Assembly: GCA_947505655.1 (NCBI GenBank)
Contig: CANNMD010000007.1
Location: 1 to 36,658 of the forward strand
Direction: 5' to 3'
DNA: 36,658 nucleotides
Origin: Acidimicrobiaceae bacterium
GTDB taxonomy: Bacteria > Actinomycetota > Acidimicrobiia > Acidimicrobiales > Ilumatobacteraceae
Shown: piece by piece, positions 27,987-36,658 of the stretch
How positions within the stretch are numbered: position 1 is the stretch's first letter
Layout: each line of letters opens with the position of its first letter
Made by a program: the position numbers and the translations under genes
Notes under the pieces: generated by a model
Told to the model about the DNA's origin: nothing
What the model saw: only the letters and a program-made list of their open reading frames with translations
Databases searched by the model: none

Positions 27987-28931
27987 TCATCCGTTGCTGT
28001 CGGTGCTCGTGCCGTTCTTGTTCTTGTTGCTGTTTGAGCCGCCTTTGTTTGAGCCGCTTTCGTCGACGATGCTTGTCGATGGGACGGTGACCTGGCCGGG
28101 GACCGTGACTTGAGCAACGGTGCTCTCGGTCGAATCGTCGGAATCGTCGTCGTCGCTTGAGTCGTCGATGCTGCTCGAGGTGACTGAGTCGTCTGAGCCG
28201 TGGCCGCCGATGATGCCGCCATTGTCGTCGCCGTCATCGCTTGAGTCGTCGCCAACACCGTTGCTCGAGTCATCGTCGACCGAAGCACAGAAGTCGGTGA
28301 CGGTCATGCCCGCTGCTGCAGCGACATCGTCGAGGCTCTGCGAAGGAGTGGCTGAATCATCGGTTGATGAGGTGGTTGAATCATCGGTTGATGAGGTGGT
28401 GCCGAGGTCCTCACAGAGATCGTGGTTCACCTTGCTGACGCGGCTGGCGCTGTCGCCGCCGTTGTCGTCGAACGAGTTGTCGGTGGAGTTGTCGTCGGCC
28501 GAGTTGTCAGTGGCGGTGTCGTCACTGGCGAGTGCCGAGTTGTCGTCGGCGCTCTTTTCGGGGTTCGAGATCTCGATGCCGATGTGCGACACGGCCCGAG
28601 ACACGGCTGATTGAGCTGAGTCGGGCAACACGCCACCGGCGGCTGCGGCGGTGGCCGAGAAAAGGACAACACCGGAAATGATGGCGGCCTTGGTGGCGGC
28701 CTTGGAAGTGGCGAAACGCTGACGCATGGAATTGCTCCTGAAAGAGATGACGTTGGATGGAACTGGGGTCATCGCTTGCTGCATCGCCAAAACGATGCTG
28801 CCCTCGGCAGCGAGTTCCTCTGTGGTTGCGTCGGCCCGTGCGGCGTTGAAAAGATCGATCAGGTGTTGATCGATTGGATCGTTGCTGTCTGTGAGGTCGA
28901 ACACGTTGAAGAGATCGTCTGAGCCGTCCAT
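27987..28931 (-). CDS. Membrane protein, putative anti-sigma-like partner of the adjacent sigma factor, with Asp/Ser/Thr-rich exported tail
   Basis: Single hydrophobic segment AAIISGVVLFSATAAAAGG after a ~90 aa N-terminal region; long low-complexity D/S tail; starts 4 nt after the sigma gene stop. Confidence 0.6.
   Translation of the reverse strand: MDGSDDLFNVFDLTDSNDPIDQHLIDLFNAARADATTEELAAEGSIVLAMQQAMTPVPSNVISFRSNSMRQRFATSKAATKAAIISGVVLFSATAAAAGGVLPDSAQSAVSRAVSHIGIEISNPEKSADDNSALASDDTATDNSADDNSTDNSFDDNGGDSASRVSKVNHDLCEDLGTTSSTDDSTTSSTDDSATPSQSLDDVAAAAGMTVTDFCASVDDDSSNGVGDDSSDDGDDNGGIIGGHGSDDSVTSSSIDDSSDDDDSDDSTESTVAQVTVPGQVTVPSTSIVDESGSNKGGSNSNKNKNGTSTDSNG
28353..28400. repeat. Two perfect tandem copies of a 24-bp unit (TGAATCATCGGTTGATGAGGTGGT)
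   Basis: Read directly; encodes TTSSTDDS-TTSSTDDS within the D/S-rich tail. Confidence 0.95.
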
Positions 28932-28935
28932 CGCG

Positions 28936-29520
28936 TTACAACAATCTTTCGGAATATCTCTCCGCTAGCCGGCGAGTGGCCCGATGCTGGGTCACTCGAA
29001 CCCAGCCAGCGTCGTGTCCGAGCAGCTCAGCGACCTGATCGACGCTGAGATCGCCCAATGTGCGCAGCAACATAACTTCGGCCTGGTCGTCGGTAAGGGC
29101 GCTGGTAATCAGGTTCACAGCGTCTTGCGCCGACAGTTTGTCGATGGCCACTTGCTCGGTAGAGGCCGAGCTACCGTCGTCGATATCGGCGGTTGGGTCG
29201 GTGCGTCGACGCGTGGCCGTGCGGCGCGCATCGATCATTCGCAAGCGCGCGATGGTGAACAACCACGAGGCGAACTCTGAGGTGTTGCCCTCAAAGGTTG
29301 CGAGGCGTTGAGCCACAGCCAACCATGTTTCGCTGGCGAGATCGTCGGCCAACCGGGGCTCGCGGGCGCGTAGGTAACGCAGCAGTCGTGGTTGATAGGT
29401 GCGAAACAGCGCGCTGAGGCCTGCTGCTTCGCCGCGTTGAGCGGCGCGCAGAGACAACTCATCGGGTGACGCGACGGGATCCGCAGCCACCTCGGGCTCG
29501 ACGCCCGCTGGTCTCCACAC
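28936..29520 (-). CDS. RNA polymerase sigma factor, ECF type
   Basis: LFRTYQPRLLRYLRAREPRLADDLASETWLAVAQRL (region 2), DDQAEVMLLRTLGDLSVDQVAELLGHDAGWVRVTQHRATRRLAE (region 4). Confidence 0.88.
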   Translation of the reverse strand: MWRPAGVEPEVAADPVASPDELSLRAAQRGEAAGLSALFRTYQPRLLRYLRAREPRLADDLASETWLAVAQRLATFEGNTSEFASWLFTIARLRMIDARRTATRRRTDPTADIDDGSSASTEQVAIDKLSAQDAVNLITSALTDDQAEVMLLRTLGDLSVDQVAELLGHDAGWVRVTQHRATRRLAERYSERLL

Positions 29521-29579
29521 TGAAGTACTGATTCGGCGAGGTTACCCCTAGGTGGCGGCTCGGTGGTGCTGGCTTGAGG

Positions 29580-29612
29580 CCCTCTTGACGCCCTCTTGAC
29601 GCCCTCTTGACG
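29580..29612. repeat. Three perfect tandem copies of an 11-bp unit (CCCTCTTGACG on +; CGTCAAGAGGG on -)
   Basis: Read directly between the thiolase stop (29626) and the sigma-factor start (29520). Confidence 0.95.
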
Positions 29613-29625
29613 AAGGTCTTGAGGG

Positions 29626-30873
<1,248 letters not shown>

Positions 30874-30964
30874 TCACGTTAGCGGTTGCAGCCAGCTAAC
30901 TCACGATGTTGCGCACCGCAGGTGAGGTGAGCCGCGCGACCGCCACGCGTGCTCTACTTGCAAC

Positions 30965-31741
30965 ATGGACGCATGGGATCTCAGCCATCAAGTGGCGCTC
31001 GTTACTGGGGCCGGTAGCGAAAGTGGTATCGGCTTTGCGATTGCGCGGTCGCTCATCGACATGGGTGCCCGTGTGGCGATCACCGCGACAACCGAACGAA
31101 TCCACGAACGTGCTCACGAGTTGGGGCCGCGCGCTCACGGATTTGTTATCGACCTCACCCACGCCGAGGCCGTATCGGCATTGGTTGGCACCATCGCCGG
31201 ATGGAGCAGCCGTGTCGACATTGTGGTGAACAACGCAGGAATGTCGTCGATTGCTGCTGGCCCCGACGCCGACCGCCGCCTCGACGCACTGTCGCCTCGC
31301 GAGTGGGACGACACGCTTGCCCGCAATCTCACCACGGCCTTCTTGGTGTGCCGTTCGGTGGTGCCACACATGCGCGCTGCTGGCTATGGGCGCATCGTGA
31401 ACGTTGCATCTACATCGGGGCCTCTCGCCGCGTTTGTCGATGGCAGCGCGTATGCCGCAGCGAAGGCGGGCATGGTTGGCATGAGCCGAGCGCTGGCGCT
31501 TGAGGTTGCCCCCTACAAGATCACGGTCAATGCGGTTGCGCCCGGATGGATCGATACGCCGTCTGTGAGCGACCGCGAGCGTGAGGCCGGCGCCGCATCG
31601 CCGATGCATCGCAGTGGCACGCCTGCCGAGGTGGCCGCTGCGGTCGCCTTTCTTGCGACTCCGGCAGCGTCGTATATCACTGGCACGATGCTGGTTGTCG
31701 ACGGTGGCAATGCAATCGCCGAGGACCACAGCCATGTCTGA
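30965..31741 (+). CDS. Short-chain dehydrogenase/reductase (SDR)
   Basis: VTGAGSESGIGFAIARSLIDMGARVAIT, NNAGMSSIA, YAAAKAGMVGMSRALALE. Confidence 0.9.
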   Translation: MDAWDLSHQVALVTGAGSESGIGFAIARSLIDMGARVAITATTERIHERAHELGPRAHGFVIDLTHAEAVSALVGTIAGWSSRVDIVVNNAGMSSIAAGPDADRRLDALSPREWDDTLARNLTTAFLVCRSVVPHMRAAGYGRIVNVASTSGPLAAFVDGSAYAAAKAGMVGMSRALALEVAPYKITVNAVAPGWIDTPSVSDREREAGAASPMHRSGTPAEVAAAVAFLATPAASYITGTMLVVDGGNAIAEDHSHV

Positions 31742-32501
31742 TCGTTCTGTGGTGTTCATCACCGGCGGCGCCGGCGGCATTGGTTTAGCAACGGCGTCGC
31801 GGTTCATCCGCGATGGATGGCGCGCTGCCATCGTCGACATCGATCCGGTCCGTCTGGCTGCTGCTGTTGAAGCGCTCGGCGACTCGGCATTTGCTATTCA
31901 ATGCGACGTCACCAAGCCCGAGGCGTGTCATCAGGCTGCTGCGCAAACACTCAGCATCGCGGGACGAATCGATCACGTCGTTGCGGCGGCCGGACTCTGG
32001 ACCGAAGGCGACATCGACTCGGTCACCGAAGCCGAGTTCGACCGCGTGATGGCAGTGAACGTGAAGGGTGTGTTCTTCACGTGCCAGGCAGTGGTGAAGG
32101 CGCTGCGCGAGTCACGTGGTTCGGCCACGCTGATCAGCAGCGATGCGGGCCTGCAGGCCAACAAGGGAGCCGCGGTCTACTGCGCCTCAAAGGCTGCCGT
32201 TGTGCTGCTGGCAAAGACACTCGCACTCGACCTTGCAGCCGACGGCGTGCGCGTGAATGCCGTGTGCCCAGGCGACGTGATGTCGCCGATGCTGCAGTAC
32301 CAAGCCGACACGTATGGCGGTGGCGACACGCCCGCATATCTCAACACCCTGCTCAGCAAGTATCCGCAAGGCGCATCAGCGCGTTTCACCGAACCGAGTG
32401 AGGTGGCCGAGCTGCTGTGGTTCCTGGCCCAGTCAGCAGCCCGGCCGATTACCGGAGCAGCCCTCAGTATCGACTTCGGACTCAGCTCCGGCGTTCAATA
32501 G
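31734..32501 (+). CDS. Short-chain dehydrogenase/reductase (SDR)
   Basis: ATG at 31734 overlaps the previous stop by 8 bp; ITGGAGGIGLATASRFIRDGW, AAAGLWTEGD, YCASKAAVVLLAKTLALD. Confidence 0.9.
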   Translation: MSDRSVVFITGGAGGIGLATASRFIRDGWRAAIVDIDPVRLAAAVEALGDSAFAIQCDVTKPEACHQAAAQTLSIAGRIDHVVAAAGLWTEGDIDSVTEAEFDRVMAVNVKGVFFTCQAVVKALRESRGSATLISSDAGLQANKGAAVYCASKAAVVLLAKTLALDLAADGVRVNAVCPGDVMSPMLQYQADTYGGGDTPAYLNTLLSKYPQGASARFTEPSEVAELLWFLAQSAARPITGAALSIDFGLSSGVQ

Positions 32502-32539
32502 CGGTCTCACCGCGAACAATCGGCACCTTCGTGCCCTCC

Positions 32540-32776
32540 TTAGGGGTATTCGTTGTCGTCGTCGTAGAGGTCGATTTCGAGTTCAGCTCCGGCTGGATCG
32601 GCGGTCATCAGATCGACGACTTCGATCTCCACTCCGTCCATGTCGGCCCACTCTCGGCTGAGGTCGTTCACCTGCGACACCGCTTCGCAGTACTCGTGGT
32701 GAATGAGGTTTCCGTGACGAACGACGCGTACATCGAACGCAGGGGCACTCTCTCGCTCGGTCCAAAAGTCGGTCAT
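32540..32776 (-). CDS. Small acidic protein of unknown function (78 aa)
   Basis: ATG at 32776 preceded by purine-rich GAGAGGAG; MTDFWTERESAPAFDVRVVRHGNLIHHEYCEAVSQVNDL...LEIDLYDDDNEYP. Confidence 0.5.
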   Translation of the reverse strand: MTDFWTERESAPAFDVRVVRHGNLIHHEYCEAVSQVNDLSREWADMDGVEIEVVDLMTADPAGAELEIDLYDDDNEYP

Positions 32777-32981
32777 CGCCCGCTCCTCTCTTCCCTCGGG
32801 AGAGCGCAGTCGCTCCCGCGATCTCCTCGGTTCATCCTTACCTAATTGGAGCGTTTCGCAACAGGGCCGAACGTCACAAATCGTGCGTTCGCCGTCGTCG
32901 CCGTCGTCGCCCGAGGCGTGCGTTGTGCCGCATCTCGACATGTTGGGCGTTTGGAACTGCAACCCGTGAAGGTTGAGCGGT

Positions 32982-35366
32982 TTAGGCGGTGGTGAAGAGC
33001 CACCAAGTGCCGCCATTGGCCAACGTGGTGCCGCCAGCGCCAATCGCACGCACCTGCCAGTAGTGCCGCGTTCTGGCGGTGAGGCCGGTGATCGCTGCGG
33101 TGCGGGTTGTTCCGGTGGAGACCCACGCTGTGTCGCACAGGTTGTTGTTCACTGTGTCGACGCAGTACTGGTACGAAGTGGACGAGGTGCTTGCGCCCCA
33201 TGACAACGTGAGCGCAAGTGGCCGACCAGTTTGGTTGCGGGATGGGCTGGTCTTTGCGAACGCCCCGGGCAACGGTGGTGCAAGGGTTGTGAAGGTCCAC
33301 GCGACGTTGGCGTTGGCCGTTACGACACCAATGGTGTTGCGTGCTCGCACCTGCCACTCGTAGCGAGTGCTCCCCAAGAGTGGGCCGACTGTGGCGGATC
33401 GGGTAACGCCGGTGCTGACCCATGTGGCGTCGCAGGCGTTGTTGACTACAAGGTCGACACAGTATTCATACGACGTTGCTCCGGTTGACGCACCCCATGT
33501 GAGCGAGCGGGTGGTGGCGATACCGATGGCAGCGTTTGCTGGCGCAGATTTGGCGAATGCACCAGCAGCGGCACCTGTGGTGAACGTGTAGCGCAACGAA
33601 ACGTTGGCCTCGGCGGTTGCCGTGCCCGCTGCATCGGTGGCCCGCACCTGCCACGAGTACAACGTGTTCGAGCCGAGTCCGCTGAGAGCGACGCTTGTCG
33701 CTGCGCCGGTGGAGATCCATGTGGCGCACGGCGTCGCAACGCCGGCGACCACGCAGTATTCGTAGCTGCTTGCGCCGGTGCTGGGTGCCCATGTGAGAGT
33801 AGGGGCGAGCGCTGCGCCAGTGGTTCCGGCTGCTGGCGAGGTCTTGCTGAACGCGCCAAGGGTTCGAGGCCCTACGGCGGCAGCCGCAGTAACAGCATTG
33901 GCGGCGTCGAGGATGCCGGTGCCACACAACGCCGTCGTGCATGTGCTGCCCGCAACGAACGGTGTAGAAGTGCTGCGCAGCAGGGCGGTGAGTGCGGCCG
34001 GAGTGATCGACGGCTGAACCGACTTGACCAACGCGGCAACACCAGAAACGTGCGGTGTCGCCATGCTGGTGCCTTGGTAGTAGGCGTAGATATCGGTCGA
34101 TGGAGCGGTGAGCCCGGAGTTCAATGTCGATGCGATCTCCCCCGTGAGGTCACCGGCGGCTGCCACCGTGCCGTTGCTTGCGACGTTCTTGTCGCCACCC
34201 GGTGCTGCAATCTCAACGCTGGTTCCGAAGTTGCTGTAGTAGGACCGATTGCCGGTGGCGCCGGTGGCGGCAACCGTAATCACGCCAGCGCAGTTGGCTG
34301 GGCTAAATGAGGCCGCATCGGCGTTTGAGTTACCTGCGGCCACTACTACCGATGCGCCGACGGCGATCGCGTCGTTGATTGCGTTCTGATAGGTGACCGG
34401 GCATGCGCCGACGCCTCCCAAGCTGATGCTGAGCACCGCTGCAGGATTGGGGTTCGTGGGTACACCGGTAACTGCAAGGCCTGCGGCCCAGCGGATGGCG
34501 TCGGCGATGTCGCTGGTGGAGCCGCCGCACTTACCGAGTACTCGAATCGGCAAAATCTTGGCGCCCGATGCAATGCCGGCAACGCCAATGGCGTTGTCGG
34601 ACTTGGCGGCGACGGTGCCCGCCACGTGCGTGCCATGCCACGAACTGTCGCTTGCTCCGCAGCCAGCGAACGTTCCAAAGATGTTCTCTGTGGCGGTGAC
34701 CCAGTCGCCGGGGTCGCTTGGGTTGGCATCGCGTCCGCCGCCGTCGTTAGCGATTGAGGTATTGGTGATGAAGTCGTAGCCCGGAACCGTTTGGCCGGCG
34801 AGATCGGCGTGAGCAGTAATGCCGGTGTCGATGACGGCCACGACCACGTCAGAGGTGCCGCTGGTAATGTCCCATGCTGCAGGCGTGTTGATGCCGCTGA
34901 GGGTTGCCGTTGGAGCAAAGAGCTCCCATTGCACCGGGAACAGCGGATCGTTAGGCGTTGCGGCGGCGAACATCTTCAAGTCGGGCTCGGCATAGGCCAC
35001 ATTTGGCAATGCCGCGATGCGACCGGCGATCGCAGCGAGAGTGGCGGGAGAGCGGCGGCCGCTCAACTTCGACACCCATCCGCCATCACGCATTTTGCGG
35101 TTCAGGCTGACTGTTTCGCGAGCCTCGCGTGTGAGCTCAGCGATGTTTGGCGTGCTGCCATCGCGCATGCGAACAATGATCTGGTCGGTGCCCCGCGGAT
35201 CTCGGCTTTCGATGGGCGAGGCCACGACCGCGGCCCGTGAGGTGGCGCCTGCAGATGCGGCGCTATTCGTTGATGCGACTGCGAGACCGGCAATCAGCAA
35301 CGAGGACAATGCAAGGGCGCGTTTGTTGGATCGAGCTTTGTTCAGGGGCACCGGGACATTGGACAT
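32982..35366 (-). CDS. Secreted subtilisin-like serine protease (S8) with three C-terminal fibronectin-III-like repeats
   Basis: Signal peptide-like N-terminus, I9-like propeptide, catalytic DTGI / HGTHVAGT / GTSMATPH; ATG at 35366 preferred over TTG at 35372. Confidence 0.92.
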   Translation of the reverse strand: MSNVPVPLNKARSNKRALALSSLLIAGLAVASTNSAASAGATSRAAVVASPIESRDPRGTDQIIVRMRDGSTPNIAELTREARETVSLNRKMRDGGWVSKLSGRRSPATLAAIAGRIAALPNVAYAEPDLKMFAAATPNDPLFPVQWELFAPTATLSGINTPAAWDITSGTSDVVVAVIDTGITAHADLAGQTVPGYDFITNTSIANDGGGRDANPSDPGDWVTATENIFGTFAGCGASDSSWHGTHVAGTVAAKSDNAIGVAGIASGAKILPIRVLGKCGGSTSDIADAIRWAAGLAVTGVPTNPNPAAVLSISLGGVGACPVTYQNAINDAIAVGASVVVAAGNSNADAASFSPANCAGVITVAATGATGNRSYYSNFGTSVEIAAPGGDKNVASNGTVAAAGDLTGEIASTLNSGLTAPSTDIYAYYQGTSMATPHVSGVAALVKSVQPSITPAALTALLRSTSTPFVAGSTCTTALCGTGILDAANAVTAAAAVGPRTLGAFSKTSPAAGTTGAALAPTLTWAPSTGASSYEYCVVAGVATPCATWISTGAATSVALSGLGSNTLYSWQVRATDAAGTATAEANVSLRYTFTTGAAAGAFAKSAPANAAIGIATTRSLTWGASTGATSYEYCVDLVVNNACDATWVSTGVTRSATVGPLLGSTRYEWQVRARNTIGVVTANANVAWTFTTLAPPLPGAFAKTSPSRNQTGRPLALTLSWGASTSSTSYQYCVDTVNNNLCDTAWVSTGTTRTAAITGLTARTRHYWQVRAIGAGGTTLANGGTWWLFTTA

Positions 35367-35438
35367 GAGCAATCTCGCAGAGTCAAGGCCAACGCGTGAT
35401 GTTGTTGCCGTGTTGTCACGGTTTTCATCAAGGAACGG

Positions 35439-36653
35439 TCAAGACAGGCTTGCTGATGCGGCCATGCCGGCGACAAATCGTTGCATGCCCGCGGCCAAGA
35501 TCGCCTCGCTGGTAGCAAAGCAGAGGCGCACGTGGCCCTCGGCCCCAGCGCCGAACCAACGGGCGCTTCCTGGCACCACGGCAACGCGGTGCTCGGCGCG
35601 CAACATGTCGGTGAGCGCTTCTATCGACACGCCCTCGCGCTGAATGCGGGCGAACGCAACGTAGGTGGCGTCGGGGGAGTGCACCTCGACCCCAGGGATC
35701 GATCGCAACGCCGTGACACATTGGTCCCGGCGGTCACGGAGGTGCGCGACAAAGCTCTCGAGCCATGGCAGCGCAAGGTCATACGCCGCGGCGGCAGCGA
35801 TCTGGCTCAGGGTTGACGTGCCGTCAACAGTGGATGGGTGCTCGCTGCGCTCGAGCATGAGTGACCGTTGGTCTGGATCGATCATTGCGATGTAGCCCAC
35901 TCGAAGGCCCGCTAGGCCAAACGATTTCGAGAAGCCATGCACCACGACGACGTTGGCTGCGATGTCATCGTCGAGCGACAGCATGCTCGTGAAGTGAGCC
36001 GGTGCGTACACGATCTCGCTCCAGATCTCGTCGCTCAAGATACGGATGCCGCGTTCGGTGCAAAAGCGACCGAGAGCGGTGAGTTCCTCGCGTGTGAAGC
36101 ATCGCCCCAGTGGATTGTGAGGGTTGCAGATGCAGATCATGCGCGTGCGCGAAGTGACGAGCGTTGTGAGGTAATCAAGGTCGAGTGCGTCGTTGCGTCC
36201 GAACGACCACGACACCGGTACGCCGCCAGCGGCGCGTACCGTATGGGCGAACAAGAAGTCGACCGGATCGAAAATGATCGCTTCGTCGCCCGGAGTGAGC
36301 CACTGCGAAGCGACGATCGCCAAACCACTCGCGGCGCTGTTGACAGCGATGACTCCGTCGGCGGTTACAGGGCTATCGCGTTGGTCGCGCAGATACCGCG
36401 CCACGCTCTCGCGAAACGTTGGTAAGCCACCCGCTTGGCCGTAGCTGAATACACCGCTTGACGCGTACTCGGTGATGGCGTTGCGGATTGCGGGAGCGGC
36501 GGGGAAGTCGGGGTCTGCGGCCGTGAGCGGAATCACGCCGTGTGGGAGTTCGGCCCAGCGAAGGTTGAACGCTCGCTCGCGCAATAGGTCGAGCCGCACG
36601 TTGTCGTCGGCGAAGGCGTTGCCCGTGTCGTTTTCGGTGTCGTTTTGAGCCAT
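35439..36653 (-). CDS. PLP-dependent aminotransferase class I/II (MalY/PatB-like)
   Basis: CNPHNPLGRCFTREEL, LSDEIWSEIVY, HGFSKSFGLAGLRVGY (PLP lysine). Confidence 0.88.
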   Translation of the reverse strand: MAQNDTENDTGNAFADDNVRLDLLRERAFNLRWAELPHGVIPLTAADPDFPAAPAIRNAITEYASSGVFSYGQAGGLPTFRESVARYLRDQRDSPVTADGVIAVNSAASGLAIVASQWLTPGDEAIIFDPVDFLFAHTVRAAGGVPVSWSFGRNDALDLDYLTTLVTSRTRMICICNPHNPLGRCFTREELTALGRFCTERGIRILSDEIWSEIVYAPAHFTSMLSLDDDIAANVVVVHGFSKSFGLAGLRVGYIAMIDPDQRSLMLERSEHPSTVDGTSTLSQIAAAAAYDLALPWLESFVAHLRDRRDQCVTALRSIPGVEVHSPDATYVAFARIQREGVSIEALTDMLRAEHRVAVVPGSARWFGAGAEGHVRLCFATSEAILAAGMQRFVAGMAASASLS

Positions 36654-36658
36654 CAGAT

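Noticed and set aside
27987-28300. Possible CRISPR- or satellite-like repeats in the GTCGTCG-rich sequence
   Set aside because: The repetition is codon repetition for Asp/Ser in a coding frame, with no regular spacer/repeat architecture.
32889-32912. Short CGCCGTCGT repeats upstream of the small acidic gene
   Set aside because: Too short and degenerate in a GC-rich genome to support a functional claim.

Overview
GC-rich chromosomal window, probably from an actinobacterium (inferred from the gene families, GTG starts and F420/LLM oxidoreductases). It holds about 33 tightly packed, mostly convincing protein genes. I saw no tRNA, rRNA, CRISPR array, IS element or phage module. Most of the window is a CoA-dependent catabolic locus: four acyl-CoA synthetase-type AMP ligases, two adjacent acyl-CoA dehydrogenase subunits, an enoyl-CoA hydratase, a thiolase, seven SDRs, a Zn-alcohol dehydrogenase, three paralogous 'VDDHxxEP' amidohydrolases, two LLM-class oxidoreductases, a TauD-type dioxygenase, a molybdopterin oxidoreductase and two TetR regulators. 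The strongest non-coding signal is a 17-bp inverted repeat, TCTGACG-NNN-CGTCAGA (two perfect copies, two with one changed base pair), in front of four separate minus-strand transcription units (11287, 17050, 23290, 30852), 23-54 bp before the start codons. This looks like one regulon of a dispersed catabolic pathway. The TetR gene at 13290-13931, last gene of one of these units, is the best candidate regulator. The right end has a putative ECF sigma/anti-sigma-like pair with phased 11-bp repeats upstream, a secreted subtilase with triplicated C-terminal repeats, and a PLP aminotransferase. All family calls come from reading translated motifs by eye; no database search was run.
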